This document shows positions 1 through 8,118 of a stretch of DNA of 16,328 bases, piece by piece. Location of the stretch: the NCBI GenBank assembly GCA_028456385.1, contig JALNQF010000705.1, positions 1 through 16,328 on the forward strand. Reading direction: 5' to 3'. The notes beneath the pieces were generated by a model. That model saw only the letters and a program-made list of their open reading frames with translations, did no database searches and was not told where the DNA came from. Each line of letters opens with the position of its first letter. The stretch's first letter is position 1. This stretch comes from Ophiosphaerella korrae (lineage: Eukaryota > Ascomycota > Dothideomycetes > Pleosporales > Phaeosphaeriaceae). The translations under genes were made by a program, and so were the position numbers.

Positions 1-77
1 TTTATCTACTATTTACTCTTTTTAGTTAATTATTAAAACTACCTTATTAAGTTATCTTACGTAAAGTCTACCTTATA
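1..77 (+). repeat. Family-A LTR, 3' end, running off the left edge
   Basis: Reverse-complement match to the start of the minus-strand LTRs at 2968 and 11317. It ends in CCTTATA (71-77), the RIP-altered form of the CCTTACA terminus that the LTR at 2968 still preserves. Relative to the coding strand of element A this copy points rightward (+). It could be a solo LTR or the right LTR of an element lying to the left. The bases after it (78-82, atatt) would be one copy of the target duplication; the partner is outside the window. Confidence 0.85.
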
Positions 78-708
78 ATATTAGTAAATATATCTATAAT
101 ACTTATTCTAAGTTATTTTAGTAAGAGTTCTATTAATTAATCTAGTAAAATTTATATCTTTTTCTTATTTTTAATAATTATACACCTATTTTCTACTTTT
201 TTTATAGTTTTTACTTTTAGCTAGTAAAACTATATACTATTAGATAGTATTAGCTTTTTTTTTTTTTTTTTAAAGCTATTCTATTATAAACTTTATTAAT
301 TTCTAATTTTTTATTTATTTATCTATTACTAATATTACTTTAGTTAAGTTAACTTTACTTATTCTAGCTTTATACCTTCTTTTAGTAAGAGTATAATACT
401 AGTTATAGTACTCTTTTAATATTTCTTACTAGTAGTTTTATATATAGTCTTAAAGTATTAATCTAATTACTTTATATATATATATAAACTATATACTATT
501 TTATTTATATTTACTAAATATTTTATAGTATATTAACTTATTTAATATATAATCTAGTTATACCTAAGTATTAGTTAAAAATAAATTATTAAGTATAATT
601 AGGTTTATATAAGTTTCTAATATAAAAAAGTTTATTTTAATATTTATATTTTTAATTATTATTAGTACTTTTTAGATAATACTTATAAATCTTATAGTTA
701 TTTATTAG
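78..708. other. Heavily RIP-mutated AT desert, no gene
   Basis: There is no reading frame of substance and no recognisable domain. TA and TTA/TAA dominate, CpG is absent and CpA nearly so (one tacacc near 181). A run of 17 T occupies 255-271. I see no LTR termini, tRNA or coding homology. It is probably the remnant of an old repeat whose identity has been erased. Confidence 0.6.
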
Positions 709-878
709 TATAAAGTAGACTTTATATAAAATAACTTAATAAAGTAGTTTTAATAATTAACTAAAAAGAGTAAATAGTAGATATAGCTATTTAAGTAAGT
801 ACTAAGTACTAACTAAAAGTAAAAAAGTAGTTAAATATTAGTATAAAAATAAAAGATATATAAGATAACTTTTTTATA
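709..878 (-). repeat. Short-form family-A LTR (170 bp)
   Basis: Aligns end to end with the 316-bp LTRs of element A: it starts tataaagtagac, shares the ttaataattaactaaaaaga block, and ends aacttttttata. It lacks two internal blocks of 25 bp and 121 bp, which together account exactly for the 146-bp difference. The missing blocks are a palindrome and a palindromic tandem array. The flanking 5-mers (attag / ctttt) do not match, so this is not a clean solo LTR: either the target duplication has decayed or one side was rearranged. It is more heavily RIP-mutated than the LTRs of element A. Confidence 0.85.
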
Positions 879-1302
879 CTTTTTATATTTTTTAGTATTA
901 ATATAATAAGTAGTTAAGCTTTTTTAGCTATTTCTCTTTTTATAGTATTTAATACTACTTTTAAATTAAATAAAGTAAGAAAATAAGTTATATTTATTTT
1001 AACTAGTACTTTAAAGTAATCTCTAGAAAAGTATTTTACTTTTATAGCTTTATTTTATTCTATATAAATTACTATTAGTTTCTTTATATTTTAACTTTTA
1101 AAAAGTTTTTACTTAAGTTTTTTATTTTCTTAAATTATATATTTTATTTATATAATTTTAGAGTCTTTTTAGTATTTTATACTAAGTTAGTAGTACTTAG
1201 TAACTTATTCTTTAGTTACTTAAACTATAATATAATTAGGTATAGTATTAAGTATTATAGTTTATACTTCTACTTTTATTTTTAGTTTTTTTTCTACTAA
1301 AT
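879..1302. other. AT-rich decayed sequence, no identifiable gene
   Basis: The + strand is strongly T-rich, so the minus strand is A/purine-rich, as expected of a former lysine-rich retroelement ORF on the minus strand. No motif survives. If the LTR at 709-878 was a 3' LTR, this would be the interior of its element, but no clear polypurine tract borders it. Confidence 0.4.
1298..1302. repeat. Target-site duplication, left copy (taaat)
   Basis: Identical to 1557-1561 on the other side of the 254-bp LTR. Confidence 0.8.
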
Positions 1303-1556
1303 TATAAGGATAGTATACTACTAAGCTAATCCTAACAAAAAGGGGCTAATAGCTAGTTAAGCTATTGTAGTAGTATATAATATATATACTAGTTATTATT
1401 GTTTAAAGTTCTTCGAACTTACTTAGAGTTATACTAAGTTGTATGTAGTAGAATATACTAGCCGATAGAGCTAGCACGCGCTAGTTACTTAGCCTAGTAG
1501 AGCTTGTTAACAGCGCTAAGCGTATCTTAATAGCTCTCTACCCTAGACCCCTTATA
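1303..1556 (+). repeat. Solo LTR (254 bp) with perfect 5-bp target duplication
   Basis: Begins TATAAGG and ends CCTTATA, a 7-bp terminal inverted repeat equivalent to TGTAAGG...CCTTACA after RIP. It is flanked on both sides by taaat (1298-1302 and 1557-1561), a perfect 5-bp target duplication. Its interior does not match family A. It is a local island of higher G+C with surviving TG, CA and CG (around 1420-1545), so it is less RIP-damaged than its surroundings and probably inserted later. A TATA-like stretch at 1374-1388 fits a promoter if the LTR reads on the + strand; that orientation is inferred. Confidence 0.8.
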
Positions 1557-1561
1557 TAAAT
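1557..1561. repeat. Target-site duplication, right copy (taaat)
   Basis: Identical to 1298-1302; five bases is the usual duplication made by Ty3/Gypsy and Copia integrases. Confidence 0.8.
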
Positions 1562-2639
1562 ATAGTTTTTTATTACAATCTTTTTATTTAAAATTATTAA
1601 TTTTAACTTATTTTATTTTTTTATTATATAACTTACTAAAAAAAGTTATTTTTAATAAAGGTTTAAATAAGTAGCTAGACTTAAGTTTAAAATATTTACT
1701 AGATTACTTATTAAAGATTTCTTTTAATTTTCTCTATTAGCTAGTACTTATAAAAGTATTTTATAGTTACTTTATTTTTATAAGTTTTAATAATCTTTTA
1801 AGTTTTTATACTTTACTTATTTAGATATCTATTAAGTTAGTTAGTTTTTTTAGTTATACTAATTTTCTTTTAGTTTAATAGTATTTATTATTTTAGTTTT
1901 TATAACTTTAGAGGTAATAAAAGTATTTTAAGCTATTTTTTTTTTAAATTATTCTAGAAATTATCTTATAAACTTTTATACTCTATTATATAGTCTAATT
2001 AGTGTTTTAGTTTTTTTTTTTACTAATAATAGTAGTAGATACTATATTAAATCTTACTTTATTATCTAATTCTTCTTCTAAGTAGTTATTAGTTAAACTA
2101 TTTTAAAAGCTTTAGTACTTTATATAGTTTATTTTTAATAGTACTCTAGTATAATCTAAAATTAGTTAAATAAATATAGTATTATTTTTAACTAGCTTTT
2201 ACTACTCTTTATACTTTCTTACTTTAACTACTAAAGAGTTTATATTTTATTTAATTTATTTTTACTTAATTTCTAATTTTAATATATTTAATTATTTTTA
2301 ATTACTAAAGCTTCTAATTTATTTTTTTAAACTTTCTATAAATTTTTAGTAAAAGATATTTCTATTATTAAAGTAGTACTAGCTATTATTAACTAAGGTT
2401 TAAAGCTCTAAGTAGTTATAAGTACTATAGCTAGCTTTATTATATACTTAATAGTTAAGGTTATATTTTAGATTTTATTTATATTATTTAATTTTCTTTT
2501 AGTTATACTACTAGTTTTATCTTTAGAAGTTTTATTAACTATTCTAGTTACTTTAATTATAGCTTTACTTTAGACTCTTTTATAGCTAGTTTTACTAATA
2601 ATTTATATTATAAGTTAGTAGTTAATAAGTATTTATTAT
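1562..2639. other. Heavily decayed AT-rich tract, no identifiable gene
   Basis: T-rich on the + strand with homopolymer T runs (for example 2011-2021). No reading frame is recognisable. The minus strand is purine-rich and could once have coded for a lysine/glutamate-rich protein, but no domain can be named. Confidence 0.4.
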
Positions 2640-2967
2640 ACTCTAAGTAATAATTAGTTTTTAATTACTAGTAAAGTAAAACTAAAGTTTATTTATATAT
2701 ACTTTAAATTATCTTTAGGCTTTAAGTTATATAATCTAATTACTTATTAGCTTTACTATTTATAGAGTTTACTATAGTACTTAGAGGTTTTTATTAAATA
2801 CTAATTTATTAAGCTTAAGTTATACTATTTTCTTAACTAAGTTTTATACTTTTATTTCTTTAGGTATAGTACTAAGTAGTACTTACTATTAATTATTTCT
2901 TAGTTAAGTAGTTAGTATAAGTATTTAGAGTATTATAAGTTAAAAAATATTTAAATAAGTTATTTCT
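2640..2967 (+). pseudogene. Possible very decayed N-terminal part of pogo-like transposase
   Basis: If the left flank of element A was once continuous with the transposase frame at 11634, codons here must start at positions divisible by three. In that frame, around 2780-2831, I read a stretch spaced like the KYG..-D/E-.-D/E-IYNF segment that precedes the first catalytic Asp of fungal pogo/Fot1 transposases: K-Y, two Lys where acidic residues are expected, then Y-Y-F. The usual DETGF that follows is not readable without a frameshift, and the distance from there to the insertion point is about 8 codons too short. The frame agrees with the right-hand half across the insertion. This is a weak call that rests mainly on context. 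Confidence 0.35.
2963..2967. repeat. Target-site duplication of element A, left copy (tttct)
   Basis: Matches cttct at 11633-11637 in four of five bases; the single difference is C versus T, as RIP would produce. Confidence 0.65.
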
Positions 2968-3060
2968 TGTAAGGTAGACTTTACGTAAGATAACTTAATA
3001 AGGTAGTTTTAATAATTAACTAAAAAGAGTAAATAGTAGATAAAGCTATCTAAGTAAGTA

Positions 3061-3078
3061 CTAGGTATATATACCTAG
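3061..3078. repeat. 18-bp perfect palindrome in LTR
   Basis: ctaggtatatatacctag reads the same on both strands. It sits in the first block missing from the short LTR variant (the missing 25 bp is 3064-3088, bounded by cta repeats). The same palindrome is at 11410-11427 in the other LTR. Confidence 0.9.
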
Positions 3079-3120
3079 TAGCTTACTAAGTACTAACTAA
3101 AAGTAGAAAGGTAGTTAAAT

Positions 3121-3241
3121 ATTAGTAAGTTCGCAATATTAGTAAGTTTGCGATGTTAGTAAGTTGTAAACTTACTAACATATTAGTAAGTTTTATAATA
3201 TTAGTAAGTTTATAATATTAGTAAGTTATAAACTTACTAAT
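3121..3241. repeat. Palindromic tandem array in LTR (2 x ~60 bp)
   Basis: Two tandem units (3121-3181 and 3182-3241). Each contains three copies of TTAGTAAGTT, the last followed by its own reverse complement aacttactaa, so each unit ends in a hairpin of about 10-bp arms. The whole block is bounded by attagt repeats. It is absent from the LTR at 709-878 and present at 11470-11590. Confidence 0.88.
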
Positions 3242-3285
3242 ATTAGTGTAAAAATAAGAGATATAAGAGATAACTCTTTTATATA

Positions 3286-3298
3286 TCTCTCTCCTTTT
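3286..3298 (-). other. Polypurine tract of element A
   Basis: On the minus strand this is AAAAGGAGAGAGA, two bases upstream of the 3' LTR. The position and composition are those of the primer for plus-strand DNA synthesis in LTR retrotransposons. It fixes the direction of the element. Being purine-only and almost lacking RIP target dinucleotides, it survived well. Confidence 0.85.
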
Positions 3299-3903
3299 AA
3301 AGAGTAAATTCTTAGAGCTTAAAAAGGGCTCTAATTAACTAATAATACCTATTAGGTAGTAGTAGTAGTAGCTAAGGTTAAGGAGGTTAACTATTTTTAG
3401 AGTCGAAATCATTATTTATAAAGTATAGAGCTAAGGTTTTTACTAATTTTAGTATAAAATTAAGACCTATATAACTTCTATATATAAAACGTGTTAACTA
3501 TAAACCTTTTTCTACTACTTCTACTCTACGCTAATAAAATTAAACCTAAAAGTATTTATATATAGTATAAGAGAAGGTAAAGTTAATACTACTAAGTAAC
3601 TTAATAGCGCTAGATCTCTATATAAGTACTTACTATAGATATAGGCTTTACGATAAGTAGGTTTATTAATATAAAAGACCTAGTAAGCTTAATATTTACA
3701 AGTATTAGAGGGTAGGTAGCGTAGAGTAGCCCTAGCTAGGAATTTAGTAGCTAGTTGTAAATTCTATAATAGTAAACTAGACTTACGCGTAACTAGTTAT
3801 AAGAGAGCGTAGTAGTCGTAGCTATAGTAGTAAGGCTAGCTAAAGTAAACTATTCCTACTATTTTTACACTATAATTTAGCTTTAGCTAGTAGTAAAGTT
3901 TTC
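3299..3903 (-). other. 3' non-coding region of element A
   Basis: About 600 bp between the pol frame and the polypurine tract, with no domain I can recognise on either strand. It contains a short TAG/AGT trinucleotide run (about 3355-3372). Scattered CpG and GCGC remain, as in the rest of element A. Confidence 0.5.
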
Positions 3904-4195
3904 TAATTATGCCTTAGAGGGCCTTTTTTACGCCTACTAATAGCTAGAGTACTCTACTAGATTACGTCTTTATTAAGCTCTATTTTAGGTATATAGTTAG
4001 TATTTTAAGCTTCTCTAGGTAGTTCTAGTAAAGGTTAAAAGTAGTAATTACGCCTTAGAGGGGGCTTTTTTTGTACCTATTAGTAAGTTAAGATACTCTA
4101 ATAAGTTACGTCTTTATTAAGGATCTATTTTTTAGGTATACGTAGAGTTAGTAGTTTAGCTTTCTCTAAGTAGTTCTAGTAAAAGTTAAAAGTAG
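3904..4195 (-). repeat. Imperfect tandem duplication behind the chromodomain
   Basis: Copy 1 is 3904-4044 (141 bp) and copy 2 is 4045-4195 (151 bp). Both open with taatta(t/c)gccttagaggg and close with gttaaaagtag, and share the ttacgtctttattaag core. They cover the codons that follow the chromodomain on the minus strand. The lengths differ by 10 bp, so the second copy is out of frame with the first and probably lies beyond the original stop. Confidence 0.85.
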
Positions 4196-7100
4196 CTTTA
4201 TATTTTATAAATTTTTCTACTAGCTCCTATATAGGTTTATTATAGCTAGTCTAGTAGACTAAGTAGTACTATTTTACGTATTTTTTACACTCTTTAAAGC
4301 GTACGTCTAAGATAGCTTCTACTAGGTATTCTTTATATACGTTACTAGTTTCTTTATTAGTAATAATAATAGAGATTAGCTATAGTAGGTCTTAGTCTAG
4401 TAAGAGCTTCTAATCTCTAGGGCGTAAGAGTTTTAGAGAGAAGACTAGGAATACGCCTTTACTTAGTATTTCTTAGAGTAGTACTAGCTTATATACTCTA
4501 CTATTATAGATAACTCTCTTAATAGGGTATAGGCTTACCTATTAGTAGTCTAATTTTAGGGTTAGCTAAGTAGTTCTCTAATTAGCTATACTAATATAGG
4601 CTTAGTTACTAACTTTATATACTAGTCTACTTTAGCAAAAAGTATTAGCTTAAGCTACTTACTCTTGTTATACCTAGAGTATTTTTTCTTTAAGGTAAGC
4701 TACTAGGTTACTATAAGTGTTAAGTAGCTTATTAGCTTATATACGTTAGTTATATTAGGCTAGGTTTAGTTAATCTTTATTATTTTTACTAGAGTATATA
4801 CTACTATAAGAGTAATACCCTAGATCTATAAGAAATAGAGTTATCTTAATAGATATATTAATAGTATTATTTACCTAGAACTTAGCTACGTGTAGCTAGG
4901 CTACCTAGTTATCTTACGCGTAGTTAATATATTACCTTAGAAAGATCTCTAGGGCTTAATTTACTTACTTAGTTTAGCTATTAGTTTCTAGGTAGTACGT
5001 AGTTAAGAGCTTTTACGTAATATAGAGGCGTTTATATATATAGCGCTAAAATTAGCTAATAAAAGTTATCTCTTTATTAGATATAATATTTATTAGGACT
5101 CTATAAAGCTTAAAAATAGATATAAAATATTAAGTAGCTTCCTTAGGTTTTAGAGACTTATAAGAGAAGAAATAGCGTCTTTTTATAAGATAGTAGTAAA
5201 TTACTAAGATATATTTATAAATCTAGCTACTATTTTTACTAGTTAGTAAGGCTTAGATATAGTCTACTAAGATATTAGTCTAGAGTACGTAGGGAATTAG
5301 TATAGGTTAGAAGTAACTAAGTTTACTATCTTATAAGTTCTTTATATAGTAGTAGATTAGGTATATATTATAAAATTACTTAATAGCTTAGAGTATCTTA
5401 GGCTAATAATAGTACTTATATATTAGATATAGTATACTATAAGGTTCTTTATACCTTACTAACTAATAGTTATAGTATAAATTAAAGATTTAGTAGCGTA
5501 GATAGGTATTTAGAGGGATATATAGACACGTTTTATTAACCTAAAAGTGCTTTTCTTTCTTTAATCTAGTAGAGCTAATATTAGCGCGTAAGAAGTAGTA
5601 TCTTACTTTATAGAAAGCCTTTATTAGTTTTTATTATCTACTATCTATAGTAGTAAATATAGCTTAAGCTATATAATCTTCTAAGTATACTATATCTAGT
5701 AATTCTTCTATTAGGCGTAAGTTAACAATATATAGTAAGAGTTCTAGGTCTAGTTTTTTATTATAAGGTAGTAGAAAATCCTCTAGTAAGTTTACTAATT
5801 TAGGTTTTATTCTTATAATATAGCAAAAGTAGGCGTATACTATAGTAGCTTATTCTAGTATAAATCTATCTAGCTTTTATAGGTCTATAAGGCTTAAAGT
5901 ATAAATTACTATATTTAGCGTAGGTTTTACGCCTAAGGCTAGGACTTAGGGGCTTAGGATAATTTAGTTAGCTCCTAATACTTGTAGATTAGAATTATCT
6001 ATAGAGTAATCCTATAGTTAATAGCTTAAGGCGTCTACAACCTTATTTATATTACTAAGTGCGTATTTAATATAGAAATTAAATTAAGATAGGAATAATA
6101 ACTAGTAGGCCTAGTAGTAATTAAGCTTTTTAGTTATTATAAAGGTTTCTAAATTATAGTAGTTTATTATAACGTAGATTATATATAGACTACCTATAAG
6201 CTCTAGTTCCTATTCTTTAAATACTTAGATTATAGCTATAAGCTCTAGGTCGTAGATATTGTAATTATATTCTACTAGGGTGTGTTTTTTTAAGAAGAAG
6301 CTAACTAGCTATTAGATTCTATCTTAGTTTAGTTAGCTTATTACTCTACCTAAAGCCTACCTAGAAGCGTTAGTTTAGATATAGATTAGTTTTAAGGAGT
6401 TAAAGTAAAGTAAAACTATACCTAGCTAGAAAGTAGCTTTTAGTTTATTAAAAGTATCTATATATTCTTAGGTAATTATAAAGGGCTTGTACTAAGTCTT
6501 TTAAAGGGGTAGCCTATCTCTTTTAGTAAGTTTAGTAATAACCTTAGACTTAATTAACTTAGTAAGTAGTAAGGCGAGGCTTAAGTAATCCTTAATAAAG
6601 CGCTAGAGAAATCTAGTATAGCTTAGAAAGGCTAGGACTTCTTTAGTAGTCTTTAGTATTTCCTACTCCTAGATAGCTTTAACTTTAGAGGGATCTATTG
6701 TAATTCCTTTATTAGAGATAATTATACCTAAAAACTTAACTAAAGTAGTATAAAGGCTAGATTTTTTAAAGTCTATATAAAAGCCTTACTCTTTTAGTTA
6801 TATAAGTACTTTATAAATATGCTAGATATAGTCTATTTTATTATTAGAGTATATTAAGACGTTGTCTATATATATAGTATAGAAGTTGTCTAAATATCCT
6901 AGTAGGGCTAAGTTAATAGCGTACTAGAAAGTAGCTAGTATATTAGTAAAGCTAAAAGGTACTACTTTATAGGTATATATACTAAAGTAGGTAATAAATA
7001 TAGTTAGCTATTCTAAATTTAAAGTAATACGTAAGTAGTAAAAGGCGTATATTACGTTAAATTTAGAGAAAATCTTTACCTTATTTAGGTAGGCTAGTGT

Positions 7101-8118
7101 TTCCCTAAAGAATAAAATAAGGTACTAGTCTTTAATAGTAGATTTATTTAGCTTATAGTAGTTTACGTAGACTTATAAGCTACTATCTAGTTTAGCTATA
7201 ATTAGTAAGTTATTTCTAGCTAAAGAGCTGTATTTACTAATAAAGCCTTTACCTTCTATTTCTTAGATATATTTCTAGATTACTTTATCTTATTTTCTAG
7301 TAAAGAAGTAAGGTTTAGTATCTAGGATTTTTACACTAGGTTTAAAAGTAATTTCTAGGTTATATAGCTTATAAGAGAGAAGTTCCTTAGTAGCTTTCTT
7401 ATTAAAATAAAGTATTAAGTCTTAATATAGTTAGAGTAGTTCTATAGATAAGATATCTTTAAGCTCTACTATAAGTAGTAGTTTATAAAATTACGCGTAA
7501 TCTACTTCTCTAGCTACTTTATAGTAGTATACTAGTAGTAGTATTCTATCTAAAGTAAGTACTATAAGCGTATATCTACTTCTTCTAGTAAAGGCCTTAA
7601 TTATATAATAACTAATAGTTTAAATATCTATTAATAAGTTCTATTTACACCTATTAGGGTACTTACTTAGGGGCCCTATAGGAGTAGATAATAGTTTAAG
7701 CGCTAGCTTCTTTAAAGCTATAGTAAAGTAATATCTAGGCGTACTATAGTATACTACTAAAGGGATTTTATTAGTTATCTAGTAGTACTATTAGTAGTAA
7801 GTATTAAGAAATAATAATATTCTATAGTAGTAGTTAAGTTTAATAGTATAGGCTTTACGCTATAAAAATCTTAAAATAAAGTTAAATTAGCCTATATTTT
7901 TAATAATATAAGTAGAGGTCTATTTAATATATACGCCTACTTATAAGTAGAACTCGACCTAATATATAATAGACTTAGATAAAGAACTATTATATCCTTT
8001 ATAGATAATAAGTTAAAGTAGCTAAATAGTTTATAATTTTATAGTCTTCTAGGTAAATTTTTATTAAATAAAGTTTATATTAGCTCTATTATTAGCTAGG
8101 GTTCTAGCTATATAGAGT
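4196..8118 (-). pseudogene. pol: pol of element A: PR-RT-RNaseH-IN-chromodomain, RIP-broken
   Basis: Minus-strand frame with many TAA/TAG (former Gln/Trp) codons. Order along the protein: protease at 8082-8093 (DSGA has become N-N-R-A, then D-to-N, I-N-F-I); RT fingers and palm around 7330-6700, with FSKFD now FSKFN (codon 7056-7058) and YIDDVLIYS now YIDNVLIYS (6846-6872), so two of the three catalytic Asp are lost by GAC-to-AAC; RNase H with YDLELIAII intact at 6228-6254 after the FFLKKHT..EYNY region; integrase from about 5520 to 4860, with the HPETDGQTE..NQALE segment legible as Y-L-E-T-N-S-*-T-K (4977-4997 and on) and FLR.YINYAQD after it; chromodomain at 4342-4204. This is a single polyprotein in Ty3/Gypsy order. 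Intact, it would copy element RNA to DNA and integrate it. Confidence 0.92.
4204..4342 (-). other. Chromodomain at the C-terminus of integrase (decayed)
   Basis: The minus-strand frame reads VYKEYLVEAILDVRFKECKK, then a hydrophobic YYLVY segment and a decayed equivalent of W-x-GY-[ND]-E-P-TWEP-x-EN-[LF]. Aromatic and Trp positions of the methyl-lysine cage are hit (TGG to TAG, TGG to ATA). In chromoviruses this module targets integration to H3K9-methylated heterochromatin, which fits the setting of the window. A short tail (FNFY.NYLEKA) follows and enters the tandem duplication. Confidence 0.82.

Larger units (their letters stand above)
2968..3283 (-). repeat. 3' LTR of element A (316 bp)
   Basis: Starts tgtaagg on the + strand, so on the element strand it ends CCTTACA; this is the only family-A copy here with that terminus unmutated. 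On the element strand it begins TATAAAAG (from TGTAAGGG). It carries an 18-bp palindrome (3061-3078) and a 121-bp palindromic tandem array (3121-3241). Compared with the LTR at 11317 there are about 16 differences, all transitions. Confidence 0.93.

Noticed and set aside
78..120. Primer-binding site after the LTR at 1-77, similar to 11290-11316
   Set aside because: The similarity is limited to a short TAGTA.AT...TCTATAA pattern and does not continue; insufficient to call the LTR a 5' LTR.
255..271. T17 run as the poly(A) tail of a LINE or processed copy
   Set aside because: No target duplication or coding remnant adjoins it, and homopolymer T/A runs are common in this base composition.
1..878. 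1-77 and 709-878 as terminal inverted repeats of a DNA transposon
   Set aside because: Both are copies of the element A LTR, whose role is fixed by the polypurine tract and pol genes; nothing transposase-like lies between them.
1415..1545. The GC-richer island inside 1303-1556 as a tRNA or small RNA gene
   Set aside because: No cloverleaf, no A/B box set in order, and the block is fully explained as an LTR with matching ends and target duplication.
2850..2910. A minus-strand reading resembling the integrase STA.HPQTDGSTER.NQ segment
   Set aside because: It needs one extra residue and several changes that RIP cannot make. In DNA this rich in TAA, AAT and AAA codons such a match is easy to find by chance, and no other integrase motif lies around it.
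3121..3241. CRISPR-like array (regular TTAGTAAGTT repeats)
   Set aside because: The repeats are about 10 bp, separated by only a few bases, partly inverted, and lie within an LTR in a fungal genome; there are no spacers of usual length and no cas genes.
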